Positions 54,702-64,000 of a stretch of DNA of 64,000 nt are shown here, one piece after another. The stretch comes from Hedera helix (taxonomy: Eukaryota; Streptophyta; Magnoliopsida; Apiales; Araliaceae). A program made the position numbers and the translations under genes. The DNA lies in NCBI GenBank assembly GCA_947179155.2, contig OX359278.1, forward strand, positions 28,157,273 to 28,221,272. The letters are read 5' to 3'. Numbering within the stretch: the stretch's first letter is position 1; each line of letters begins with the position of its first letter. The notes below the pieces were generated by a model. It searched no databases. It worked only from the letters and a program-made list of their open reading frames with translations, and had not been told where the DNA came from.

Positions 54702-56910
54702 TGTAAGCCCCGAATTTTATGAAATACAAAATTTAATTTTTCTTCATATATATTTTTTCTGAAATAGTAAGTGGTTAAATTAACAAAGTTAAAGTTAAGG
54801 ATGTTATGTGCAAATTTTATTTTGTTGGACAATATTCGTTTTATCGGGGAATATTCGCGTCGTACGAAAGCGTTGAAATAACCAATCATTGGTGGACCCC
54901 ACAACGGAATATTGTCGGATATAGAAAATGACAGAAGTAACCTTTTAAATAAAAATAGTCAATGGTGTTATCACTTTTAACTATTAGAATACCCGATGAT
55001 AAAAGAATAGTAGCATACGGTATTTCATGTTATTTTACTGTAGCACACGGTATTTTACAGTAGCACACGGTATTGCACAGTGTCATATTATTGATTTGAT
55101 AACGTGATCATTACACAGTATTAATCAATAATGTTGTTACACAGTATTTTGTATTATTGATTCAATAATTGTGATTACACTGTATTTTATATCATTGAAC
55201 CAGTTATTGTTATTGCATTGTATTTTAAAATTATTGAACCTAATAATTGTCACAGTAGTAAATATACAGTAAATTATATTATTAAATTAATAATTATTAG
55301 TAAATGTTTCTTACATTATTATTGTAACATTATTTTACTACATATGTCGGACCCACATTAAGAAATAAATAATAAAAAATAATAATTTTTATTATATATG
55401 AATAGTAAACATATGGGCCCTCTGTGGGGATCACATGAGAAATCAAATTAGAATTTGGTTACTGAGAGGTTGGTGAAGTTGGTAGCCGGCTATGCTGCCA
55501 CATTTGAAATATAAGGCTGGCGTGCAACACGCCACCCACCTACCACCGAACAATACCTTCTTTTCTCCTATAAATAGCTTGCTCAGCTGAATAGAAAAAT
55601 CACACCTAAAACATAAAAAATTTCTACAAGTATTTTGTGAGTTTTCTCTGAGAATAGTAAGGTTATCTTGAGTGTTTGCAAATTAAAAGGAGTGTAAGAA
55701 TTTATTTTTTTACTCAATATCTAGTCACGTGATAAGGTAAGGAATATCATCTTCTATTATTTAAACTTACTACGGTAAGTGATATTATCTTTTTCATCTT
55801 CCATTATTAAAACTTACTACGGTAAGGGATATCATTTCTTTTATACTCTTAAACTTACTATGGTAAGTATTGTTCGATAAAACTTTTGAAATGATTATAT
55901 GTTACTTAATAGTTTGTGCTTTATCTAACATCATTTTAATTGAACTTTTCTATTTTTCTGAACCTTTCTTTTGAACTGTGGATCTTGAATATCATTTTGA
56001 ATTTTCACTCTACATCATGTCGATAATTTGAACATTATTTGAATCTGCACAAAGTAAAATTATAAACTTATGATATTTATTGTTTATCATGTTTCTTCTG
56101 TTTATTATTTATATCATTGTTGTTATTCTAATAGTAACAATCAAGTTGTTGTGGATATCTGTGGCCTGGGGCATAAATAATAGGATAAAGGCGATATAAT
56201 GGTGATGTGTCTTTTATGGCACGTGGTAAAAGTTCTCTTTGGCCTAAAGCAAAGATGAACTGTTGTTTGGTATGATTTTGACCAAAGGCTGTAAACTGGT
56301 ATAATCGTAACCGTTGGTGTTATATTGAATATCTTTGGCCCGTAGTGCAATGATGAACTATTGACTTGCATGATTATGACCAGGACTGTGAAATTGTATT
56401 ATCATGGCCAGTGGTGTTTCAGATGATAAAAGTTGATTTTGTTTTTTCTTAAAAAGAGAAGCGAGTGGACATCATGTTGCATATGATTTTCCTAATGGTT
56501 GTTATTCTGCTGCAGTTATTGATCTGAACTTTGTTTAAGAACTTAATTGCAATTGTTGAATTAAAACTTGTTGTTTAAATTATTCTATCAAAAACTCAAC
56601 TGTTGAAGGCTAACGGTAATTTATTTGTCATTATCCTAGTAATGATATTCTTTACTGGCTATTTGAGCCCACCCTTTCCTTTTGTTTCATTGTTTTTCAA
56701 CAAGAGATGAGAGAGTAGTTGGGTCTAGTTGAAGCTGAAGCTGTATTAGTCTTCATAAGTTCTAAAATAGTGTGACAATAATAATGAAGACTTAGTTGTA
56801 TATTATTTGAATACTTTATTGTGGAATGTTGTACGTTGTATTGTAATAGTTGTTGTGTATTTTGACAACTCAAGTTTGGGTTGTGTGAGCTCAGATTTGG
56901 GGGTGTCACA
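54702..56910 (+). mobile_element. 5' LTR of a second chromovirus
   Basis: TGTAAGCCCCGAATT to GGGGTGTCACA, about 2.2 kb, followed directly by a degenerate Met-tRNA primer site. TATAAATA at 55569-55576. Repeated 'tagcacacggtatttta' words (55011-55080) and three 'aaacttactacggtaag' units (55765-55870) are visible. The matching 3' LTR is not in the window. Confidence 0.8.
55569..55576 (+). promoter_or_regulatory. TATA box of second chromovirus LTR
   Basis: TATAAATA after 'cttttctcc', about 870 bp into the LTR. Confidence 0.6.
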
Positions 56911-56911
56911 G

Positions 56912-56924
56912 TTGGCATCAGTGC
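56912..56924 (+). other. Primer binding site, Met tRNA, degenerate
   Basis: TTGGCATCAGTGC, two changes from TTGGTATCAGAGC, directly after the LTR. Confidence 0.75.
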
Positions 56925-57109
56925 TTAGGGATATGGTCTTTAATGGGGATCTGGGGTTAGAACTAGGAGGGGAGAGACGAATATAATCAATCACTCATGT
57001 GTCCTACCTAAATTAGATTTTGTTATCTAATGAGTCCATTTGAATATAAGGACAGGAAGTGATGAGTCAATTTATTTAACTAACATTTATTTTATGTCCA
57101 CAATTAAGT

Positions 57110-57480
57110 ATGGCATCTGAAAATCAAGAAGTTAACTATGGAATACCCGAAGCAAATGTTGTTAAGAACCAGGAAGCGGCGAATAATCCTCCTACAAACT
57201 CAGAGTTAAATCATTTGCCTAAGGCAAAATTTATTCATGTTCTATCCAGGAGGATGAAAGTGAAAGCTCTACTACAGTCGTTCCAGATCCGTTCTTAGAA
57301 GCAATTAAAAAATGTCATGAACTTGATATTATTGCTTTTAATCTCCTCACTAATTGGAATGATCATATCACCTGGTTATGCTCGATAACAAAGGATCAAA
57401 ATATATGGACTTTTCATATCAGTCTTTGGAATTTATGGTATTCTAGCTATGATTTTTAAGATTATTTAAAAATGATGTTT
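57110..57480 (+). pseudogene. Second chromovirus gag, degenerate and mostly deleted
   Basis: ATG at 57110 ('MASENQEVNYGIPEAN'), open to 57298. A second frame then carries 'EAIKKCHELDIIAFN', which resembles the start of the gag capsid region. The capsid core and zinc knuckles are absent, so several hundred bases have been deleted before 57490. Confidence 0.55.
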
Positions 57481-57488
57481 CTATACTT

Positions 57489-58941
57489 TTGGGCGTTACA
57501 ATTTTAATAAAAATCATTAGTACGTTACTACTAATTAAATTGATGAATCTGAGAAACAATTTGTTAAAAAATTATTTAGTGGTATTCCCGTGGTTGAAAT
57601 ACGTAAAGATCCGGATGAAGTATTCGGGACTCGATTTGATGGTAACAGTCTTGTTGATCAAGAAATCGAATGAAGTGATAATCGGTAAGCTATTCATAAA
57701 TTCTTGTGAAGTTTATGCCCTGTTAGATACTTGTTCTACCCATTCTTTTATCTCACTTGCATGTTCTCAACGTTTAAACTTAACTCCTAAAAATTTGGAC
57801 TTTGACTTATCAGTTTAAACCCCATTAGGAGAAATAGCCATTACATCTACTGTATATAAATCTTGCCTAGTTCAAATCAATAACCTCACATTACCCATTG
57901 ACCTTATTTCTTTGGAAATGCATGAATTTGATGTGATTTTAGGAATAGATTGGTTGACTACCCATCATGCTAAAATTGATTGTTTTCATAAGATTATTAG
58001 TTTTCATATTCCTAATCAACTTCTCATGTAAATTCAAGCAATTAAATTATTGAAATCTATAACTGTTATTTCTAGCCATAAAGCCACTCATTTATTGAAA
58101 AATGGATGTCAAGCCTTTTTAGCTCATGTCACTAATTTGAACAAAAACACGTCAAACTTGAATGATATTCCCATTGTTAATGAGTTTCTGGACGTTTTTC
58201 CAGAGGAACTTCCTGGCTTACCCCCAAACCATGAAATTGAATTATGTATTGATCTTGAACCCGGTACTAAGCCCATTTTTAAGGCCTCATACCGAATGGC
58301 TCCCATTAAACTTCAAGAGTTAAAAGTCCAACTACAAGACTTGTTGGATACTGATTTTATTCGTCCAAGTGCATCACATTGGGGTGCTCCTATTCTATTT
58401 ATGAAGAAGAAATACTAGAGTATGAGATTGTGCATTGACTACCGAGAATTGAATCACGTCACCATCAGAAACAGGTACCCGTTACCTCGGATTGATGACA
58501 TGTTTGATCAATTACAAGGTGTTCAATATTTCTCAAAGATCGATCTATGTTCTGGATATCATCAATTAAAGGTTAAAGCTGAGGAAATTCCAAAGACTGC
58601 TTTCAGAACTCGTTATGGACATTATGAGTTCTTAGTCATGCCTTTTGGACTAACCAATGCTCCTGCAACTTTCATGGACATAATGAACCGAATATTCAAA
58701 GAATATTTGGATCATTTTGTGGTTGTCGTTATTGATGACATCCTCATATATTCCAAGAGTCGTGAGGATCATGAATAACACATGAGATTGATACTCCAAA
58801 AGCTTCGTGGGAACAAGTTATATGTCAAGTTGAAGAAATGTAAGTTCTGGCTTGAGAAAGTCACATTCCTTGGGCATGTGATTTCTAGTCAAGGAATATC
58901 GGTTGACCCTGCGAAGATTGAAGCAATACTAAATTGGGAAC
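57489..58941 (+). pseudogene. Second chromovirus protease and reverse transcriptase, truncated
   Basis: Protease: the active site reads Asp-Thr-Cys ('ALLDTCSTHSFISLA', about 57720), where the family has Asp-Ser-Gly, so Gly is lost. It is followed by 'FDVILGIDWLTTHHA'. RT: 'IPIVNEFLDVFPEELPGLPP', 'MRLCIDYRELNHVTIRNRYPLP', 'YFSKIDLCSGYHQLKV' and the intact Val-Ile-Asp-Asp ('VVVIDDILIYS', about 58728), then 'FLGHVISSQGISVDPAKIEAI'. Stops are at 57816, 58029, 58416 and 58776. The frame ends at 58941, where another element begins. RNase H and integrase do not reappear on the far side. Confidence 0.85.
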
Positions 58942-59575
58942 TGTAACGCCCCGAGATCCCACGTTCCATAATTATATCCGATTATCTCTGGATATCAAAA
59001 TTATCAACTTTAAACTATATTAACCTGGAATCTCGTGCGTTAAACTTAATCCTTTAATCTTTAAAATCTTATTTCCATAATTTAATATCCATTTCCTTAA
59101 CAAATCCACATATTCATATATCAACACTTAATATTCCATTATTTTCTAAACTTTAAATTCTTCTAGCTTTACCAATTCAAATACATACATATATACATAA
59201 TATCCATATACACAACATCAATCTATTACTTGTTGACACCTAACATCGTGTCTTACGATAAATCCTTTCAAATTGTCTTAATGTAGACATTACCGTCCAT
59301 CATTCATCTTTATTATAATTCATTAGCTGACATATCACTAATACACTTTATATAGCTAACTGATCCATAATAGATCTATAAATCCACATTTACACTTAAA
59401 GTCCTTCTATACCATTTCAACCACACATGTCATTATAACATATTAATCACATAATAATTTGCATTTAATCATTCATTAATACATTTGTCATTCAAGACTA
59501 GATTTTGACTAATAATCTTTACTTAATTAACCATAATCCTCATTTAAAATTCTTGTTAAATCTTGGGGTGTCACA
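58942..59575 (-). mobile_element. 3' LTR of minus-strand non-autonomous element
   Basis: On the plus strand TGTAACGCC to GTGTCACA. It matches 61573-62206 with only a handful of differences. Confidence 0.85.
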
Positions 59576-59600
59576 TTCACCCCTCCTTCAAAAAAATTCG
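59576..59600 (-). other. Polypurine tract of minus-strand element
   Basis: The minus strand reads gaaggaggggtgaa after 'tcgaggacgaa', the typical chromovirus arrangement directly before LTR TGTGACACC. Confidence 0.85.
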
Positions 59601-61558
59601 TCCTCGAAATTGCTGTGTACTCAATCCTTATTCATTTGCAACATACATAATCCTCTGCTTTCATTCAATATAGCAAGGTTTTCAATTAACCTTTACATTC
59701 TCTCCTCTCTCTACCCATCTTACCCATTCTAACGTTCATTCCAGGAGATTGGAATGTCTTTCAGGAATCTCCACAATTGTTCAATAACTGTGAAGCAACA
59801 TGAATAAATAGGAATAACTTTTCCATAAAACTTTTCATAAAACTTTTGCTTTCAAAATATTACTTTTGCTTTTCAAAATAAAACTTTTTCTTTTCTTTGG
59901 CTGAGGGGTCACAAAGACCAATGAACACGTTAAGAATATTAACAGTCACAAAGACTGTAATAACCATGAAAACGTTAAGAATATTAACAATCACAAAGAC
60001 TGCAATACCCATAGGTCATACAGACCAGGAATATGAGTTACGGCGCAACCACGCCATTCAAATTTAATGCGGCGCAACCACGCCATTTAGATTTAATTCG
60101 GCGTAACCACGCCATTTTATGCCCTTTGGCCTTTTGGTATGCTAGGTGATCAGTCTATCGTACCCTGTTCTATTGTGCACAATATTTTTCCTTTTCTTTT
60201 GGGTTGAACCGTGTTAACCAACCCCTGTACTATATCCCCTTTTCAGGGTTGTTCACCTCAGCCTTTCAAAACATTTTTCTTTATCCATTATTTGGATTTC
60301 AAAAACATTTACTCATTTTATAAACAGAATGGTCTAGCCGAAACAATTGGCATAGACTTACATCATTAAATTGTTCGTACGTTGAAAACTTGGAACTTTT
60401 GAAAAATTCATTTTCACCATGATTGCATCACATTGCAATATGTAACGATATATCAGTGGTTAAACTCCCACTTCCATACTTTTGTTACCATGCTCTAAGA
60501 ATGCCATCATTGGCTCAACATCTGAAATATTTCACACCATAATCGATAGTGTGACAATGGTTTTATAAATACATTTTGAATTTTTCAAATAACTTTGGTC
60601 TAGCAGAATTAATTGGCATAGACCATGAATCACGGAATTTTAAAAATCACTTTTCGATATTTGAACAAAGCATTTTGATGGTCTAGCATAGCTAGAAGAG
60701 TTGATTGCCTACCCAATCCTAATAATCTCTTCTTTACTTCCTTCCTTAACTTATTCAATCATTTGTTATAATACTATCTCTTCATATATCCTTAATCTTA
60801 GCCAATATCTAAGAATTATATCTCTTAACTTATGGCTCTCTACTCTAAACCCAACCCTGTTCATCAAACTTGTCACGCATTTGGGCTTAAGAACTTACCA
60901 CAATCATATGGTTCAACGGAGCTTGTCCTAGTCAGGCTATAGTCGCACATTCGCTGAGGGGCTCCACCACATAATCATGAGTCACGAACTTTCCATACGT
61001 TTGGGTTTTCAAAACACGCAACTAATCTTTGTCTTTCTCACATAATCTTTCTCACTTCCTATGTATCAGGTACATGTAGAAGAAAAGAATTACCTTCTCA
61101 ACATACATAACCGATACCGTGACGCTGGATCTCCACTGATTATCACGATAGGAAGCTAAGCAAGTACAAATCCCCGTCCCATACCGAGGAACTGCACACT
61201 CGGCCACTACCATGAGTCCTCAATGAAAAGTCCCACATACCCTAAGCTTTTCCTCAACTTTCCTTTTCCACAGCTTTTTCCTTTACTCAACTTTTCCTTG
61301 ATCTGATATGAATTTTATCGATTCATATCTTACTGGGCACGACTCACCAAGAGTCCCTTTTATCTTTGATCGCTTTTGATCCTTTATCATTCCTCATTAT
61401 CTTATCTTAAGATATCCTTAACCATTTCTTGATCCTGAATTCTCAAAATTCATTTCTTACTGACTCGGCTCATCTGGAGTCCTCTTCTTTACTATTCCTT
61501 CTTTCACACACAAAGATCATAGCTTAAGGTACTATTACCTAAGGTCTATAATCCAACT
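59601..61558 (-). other. Non-coding internal region of minus-strand element
   Basis: No gag or pol on either strand. It contains two units of 'acgttaagaatattaaca(g/a)tcacaaagactg' (59927-60003), three 29-bp units with 'cggcgcaaccacgccatt' (60043-60118), and three scattered 'ggtctagc...ggcatagac' blocks (60331, 60597, 60680). Only primer site and polypurine tract support mobility, so it must borrow all proteins. Confidence 0.7.
60043..60118. repeat. 29-bp tandem repeat, about 2.6 units
   Basis: Units start cggcg(c/t)aaccacgccatt and continue with an AT-rich spacer; the third is truncated. Confidence 0.85.
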
Positions 61559-61572
61559 GCTCTGATACCAAC
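61559..61572 (-). other. Primer binding site, initiator Met tRNA (minus strand)
   Basis: The minus strand reads GTTGGTATCAGAGC directly after the 5' LTR. Confidence 0.9.
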
Positions 61573-62206
61573 TGTAACGCCCCGAGATCCCACGTTCCTT
61601 AATTATGTCCGATTATCTCTGGATATCAAAATTATCAACTTTAAACTATATTAACCTGGAATCTCGTGCGTTAAACTTAATCCTTTAATCTTTAAAATCT
61701 TATTTCCATAATTTAATATCCATTTCCTTAACAAATCCACATATTCATATATCAACACTTAATATTCCATTATTTTCTAAACTTTAAATTCTTCTAGCTT
61801 TACCAATTCAAATACATACATATACACATAATATCCATATACACAACATCAATCTATTACTTGTTGACACCTAACATCGTGTCTTACGATAAATCCTTTC
61901 AAATTGTCTTAATGTAGATATTACCGTCCATCATTCATCTTTATTATAATTCATTAGCTGACATATCACTAATACACTTTATATAGCTAACTGATCCATA
62001 ATAGATCTATAAATCCACATTTACACTTAAAGTCCTTCTATACCATTTCAACCACATATGTCATTATAACATATTAATCACATAATAATTTGCATTTAAT
62101 CATTCATTAATACATTTGTCATTCAACACTAGATTTTGACTAATAATCTTTACTTAATTAATCATAATCCTCATTTAAAATTCTTGTTAAATCTTGGGGT
62201 GTCACA
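61573..62206 (-). mobile_element. 5' LTR of minus-strand non-autonomous element
   Basis: The partner of 58942-59575. Visible changes include 'ttccataattatatcc' versus 'ttccttaattatgtcc', so insertion was recent. Confidence 0.85.
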
Positions 62207-64000
62207 TTATACAAATTTACATGCCACAATTTTTCCTCATGCTTGTCCATACATTCACTTCCGTTACCTTAGCTGAACCGGATCATCCGGCCTTCTCATG
62301 CTTTACCTGAAATGTTAGTTAGTAGCAAGGGTGAGCACATAGGCTTAGCAAGTTAATCAAATAACACCTTACATACTTACAGTTTATATCCATGCGTCAT
62401 GCATCATTTACTTTAACATGATATGCTTAATGTCACGTAATTCATCTAGCAATTAAACCATATAGTTGCACATTGGGCACATTACAACTCATTTACTATC
62501 AGGTAGTTCACATAGAACATCTATAACACTTAAGTCTGAAGAACTTGCCTGGTTGGCATTATTTTACTTAACCTGTACTTCCTCAATCATCCTTCGTTAT
62601 TCGTCTTGTCAGCTTGCTCATTTCAAACTCTGTCTGTCAACATATAACTTATATGTCATTATAAGATCATAAACTTATATAAATTATCAAACTAATTCCA
62701 TAAATACATGACCATACGTCTTTAACCATTTCACATTTGATGTATTACACCTTATGTAGGTTTATAATACACCCTAACTTGCTTCTGACCTTTTTCATAA
62801 CTTATATCATACTTTGGCTTAGCTTTAGGCATGTTATATTATGCCATTCATGATCTCATTATACCATAACACCCTTTTCATAGTCTATTTTTATCAATCT
62901 AGGGTTTATATAACTTATCTCTATCATTTAGTATCAAAACATTTTATTTTGGGTCAAAAATAACATTTTTCTAAACTCTGCTATCCGTGGCCCCGACCGG
63001 ATTTTTGTCCTAGAATCCGAGGCCCCGGCCGTGACCTCTCAGCCAAATCTGGCCCCGGCCGCGGTTTGCCCACAAAAATCTGGCCTCGGCCGTGGCCCAA
63101 AAATTTGAAATTTTGATTTTCTCTCCTGCTTTGCTGATTTTTAATTCTTTAACCATACATCCAATTAACACCAAATTTGGTACACATGTAGACCTCATAC
63201 CATAGTATTTTATAAAATTTTCATTTGCCTCATTTAGCTCTTTAAAATTAGAGATACATTTGCCCATAGGAGGGCTGTTCATAACATTTGCAGACTTAGA
63301 AAAATTTTCAGAACTTTAGAATTCAACTTTTGCAACTTTGTTATTTTTGGCCATAAGCTTTAAAATTCCATTCCGACACTTGACATAGCTCACATACATC
63401 ATATATGACATGTCCCAACTTTCAAAACTGTAAAATTTCGCACGAGGAGATTTTTGTCCATAAAAATCCATTTCGATTCGAAACGATCGATTTCGATCGT
63501 TCGAATCGCCAATTCATTCAAATTGAAATTCGTTGATTACCAAATCGACTCTAACATGTGTAATATCATAAAACTTAAGTGTTTGGCCTCATTTCACCTT
63601 TAACTCCTCAAATTTGCCAAAAATCACATTTTGGTTGGATTTTCACTAACTTTTCCAAAATTTTCATTTCCAAAACTTAACTTCCATTACAACTCTCGAC
63701 TCTATGCACCACATAGGCAATCATATACATATTTAACGATTTGCCCATATAACTTCCATATGCACATTCTAGTGCACTTTACAGATTACAATTTGGTTTA
63801 TTCAAAAAGTATAGCCTAATATTGTAATTATCTATCACAAGTCATGCTTTTACACCATTTATGCATCTAGCTTGCTATCTAGCACAATAATTTGCTTGCA
63901 TATAACATAATTAACCTTTTAAACTAGGTTTTCACTACATCTAGCCCCATCTAACACATAGTTCTTCATGAATCATAACTTAATATTACATTTTCTTCAA
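62207..64000. other. Unassigned LTR-like sequence
   Basis: No credible ORF. Four 'ggcc(c/t)cggccg' words lie at 63022-63100, and 'tagcaagggtgagcacataggcttagcaag' at 62324 reads, on the minus strand, like the 'gctaagcctatgtgctcacccttgcta' phrase found in chromovirus LTRs. This suggests the middle of a large minus-strand LTR, but neither LTR end is visible. Confidence 0.4.

Larger units (their letters stand above)
58942..62206 (-). mobile_element. Non-autonomous chromovirus-like LTR element (minus strand)
   Basis: Two nearly identical LTRs of about 634 bp (58942-59575 and 61573-62206) flank a 2.0-kb internal region without gag or pol. On the minus strand the 5' LTR (61573-62206) is followed by a Met-tRNA primer site (61559-61572). 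The 3' LTR is preceded by a polypurine tract (59576-59600). Direct flanks differ (ggaac versus ttata), and the RT it entered does not resume on the right, so the original insertion site has been rearranged. Confidence 0.85.

Noticed and set aside
54608..54904. 98-codon minus-strand frame
   Set aside because: It spans the junction between target DNA and the LTR start at 54702, so it is accidental.
56141..56371. 76-codon minus-strand frame in the second chromovirus LTR
   Set aside because: Arises from an imperfect repeat (ggcc..aaagatgaactgttg) in the LTR; no domain and no support from another copy.
60043..60118. Repeats that could be taken for a small CRISPR array
   Set aside because: The units are directly adjacent with no variable spacers, and this is a plant nuclear LTR element.
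63010..63282. 90-codon minus-strand frame ending in Gly/Arg-rich residues
   Set aside because: No recognisable domain; the Gly-Arg end comes from the ggccccggccg words, and the surroundings look like LTR.

Overview
This window is a repeat-rich block of a flowering-plant nuclear genome, most likely a eudicot. I base that on very AT-rich DNA, plant-specific Ty3/gypsy lineages (Athila and a Tekay/Del-type chromovirus), a plant hAT transposon, a Stowaway-type MITE and (TA)n/(GT)n microsatellites. I cannot name the species. I found no intact host gene and no RNA gene. Every coding stretch I recognise belongs to a mobile element, and most are broken by stops or frameshifts.

Left block (1-10171): the 3' end of an old LTR element (tail 526-1548, LTR 1549-10171). 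Its LTR is split by a hAT transposon (about 1634-8889), which is itself split by a 3.3-kb solo LTR (5353-8646). A short target strip with a (TTA)n tract and a Stowaway-like MITE (10382-10645) follows.

Central block (10940-52771): one Tekay-type chromovirus with 4.1-kb LTRs, an initiator-Met-tRNA primer site, a coiled-coil ORF upstream of gag, then gag, protease, RT, RNase H, integrase and chromodomain. Its outer ends carry a perfect 5-bp target duplication (GCTAA). Three insertions have expanded it from about 14 kb to 41.8 kb. (a) A minus-strand Athila element lies in the pre-gag ORF, in a rearranged locus with extra LTR and pre-gag copies (15975-28935). (b) A young non-autonomous element with three LTRs and two internal regions splits gag (30498-40690). 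(c) A 4.0-kb solo LTR splits the 3' end of pol with a perfect TGAGC duplication (44304-48300). It belongs to the same family as the solo LTR inside the hAT.

Right block (52772-64000): target DNA with a compound microsatellite, then the 5' LTR (54702-56910) and a decayed gag/PR/RT of another chromovirus. That RT is cut at 58941 by a minus-strand non-autonomous LTR element (58942-62206). The last 1.8 kb looks like LTR-type sequence but is unassigned.

The (b) family is also represented by the old LTR at the left edge, so it has been active over a long period: three near-identical young LTRs beside one strongly diverged relative. The chromovirus LTR pair differs by roughly a tenth in a stretch I aligned by eye, so that host element is much older than (b). 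I saw nothing resembling a new defence, metabolic or signalling system. The most interesting items are the pre-gag coiled-coil ORF, the deletion-derived gag/pol-linker element, a motif it shares with Athila after the coding region, an LTR hairpin conserved despite CpG decay, and the LTR-PBS-ORF rearrangement.
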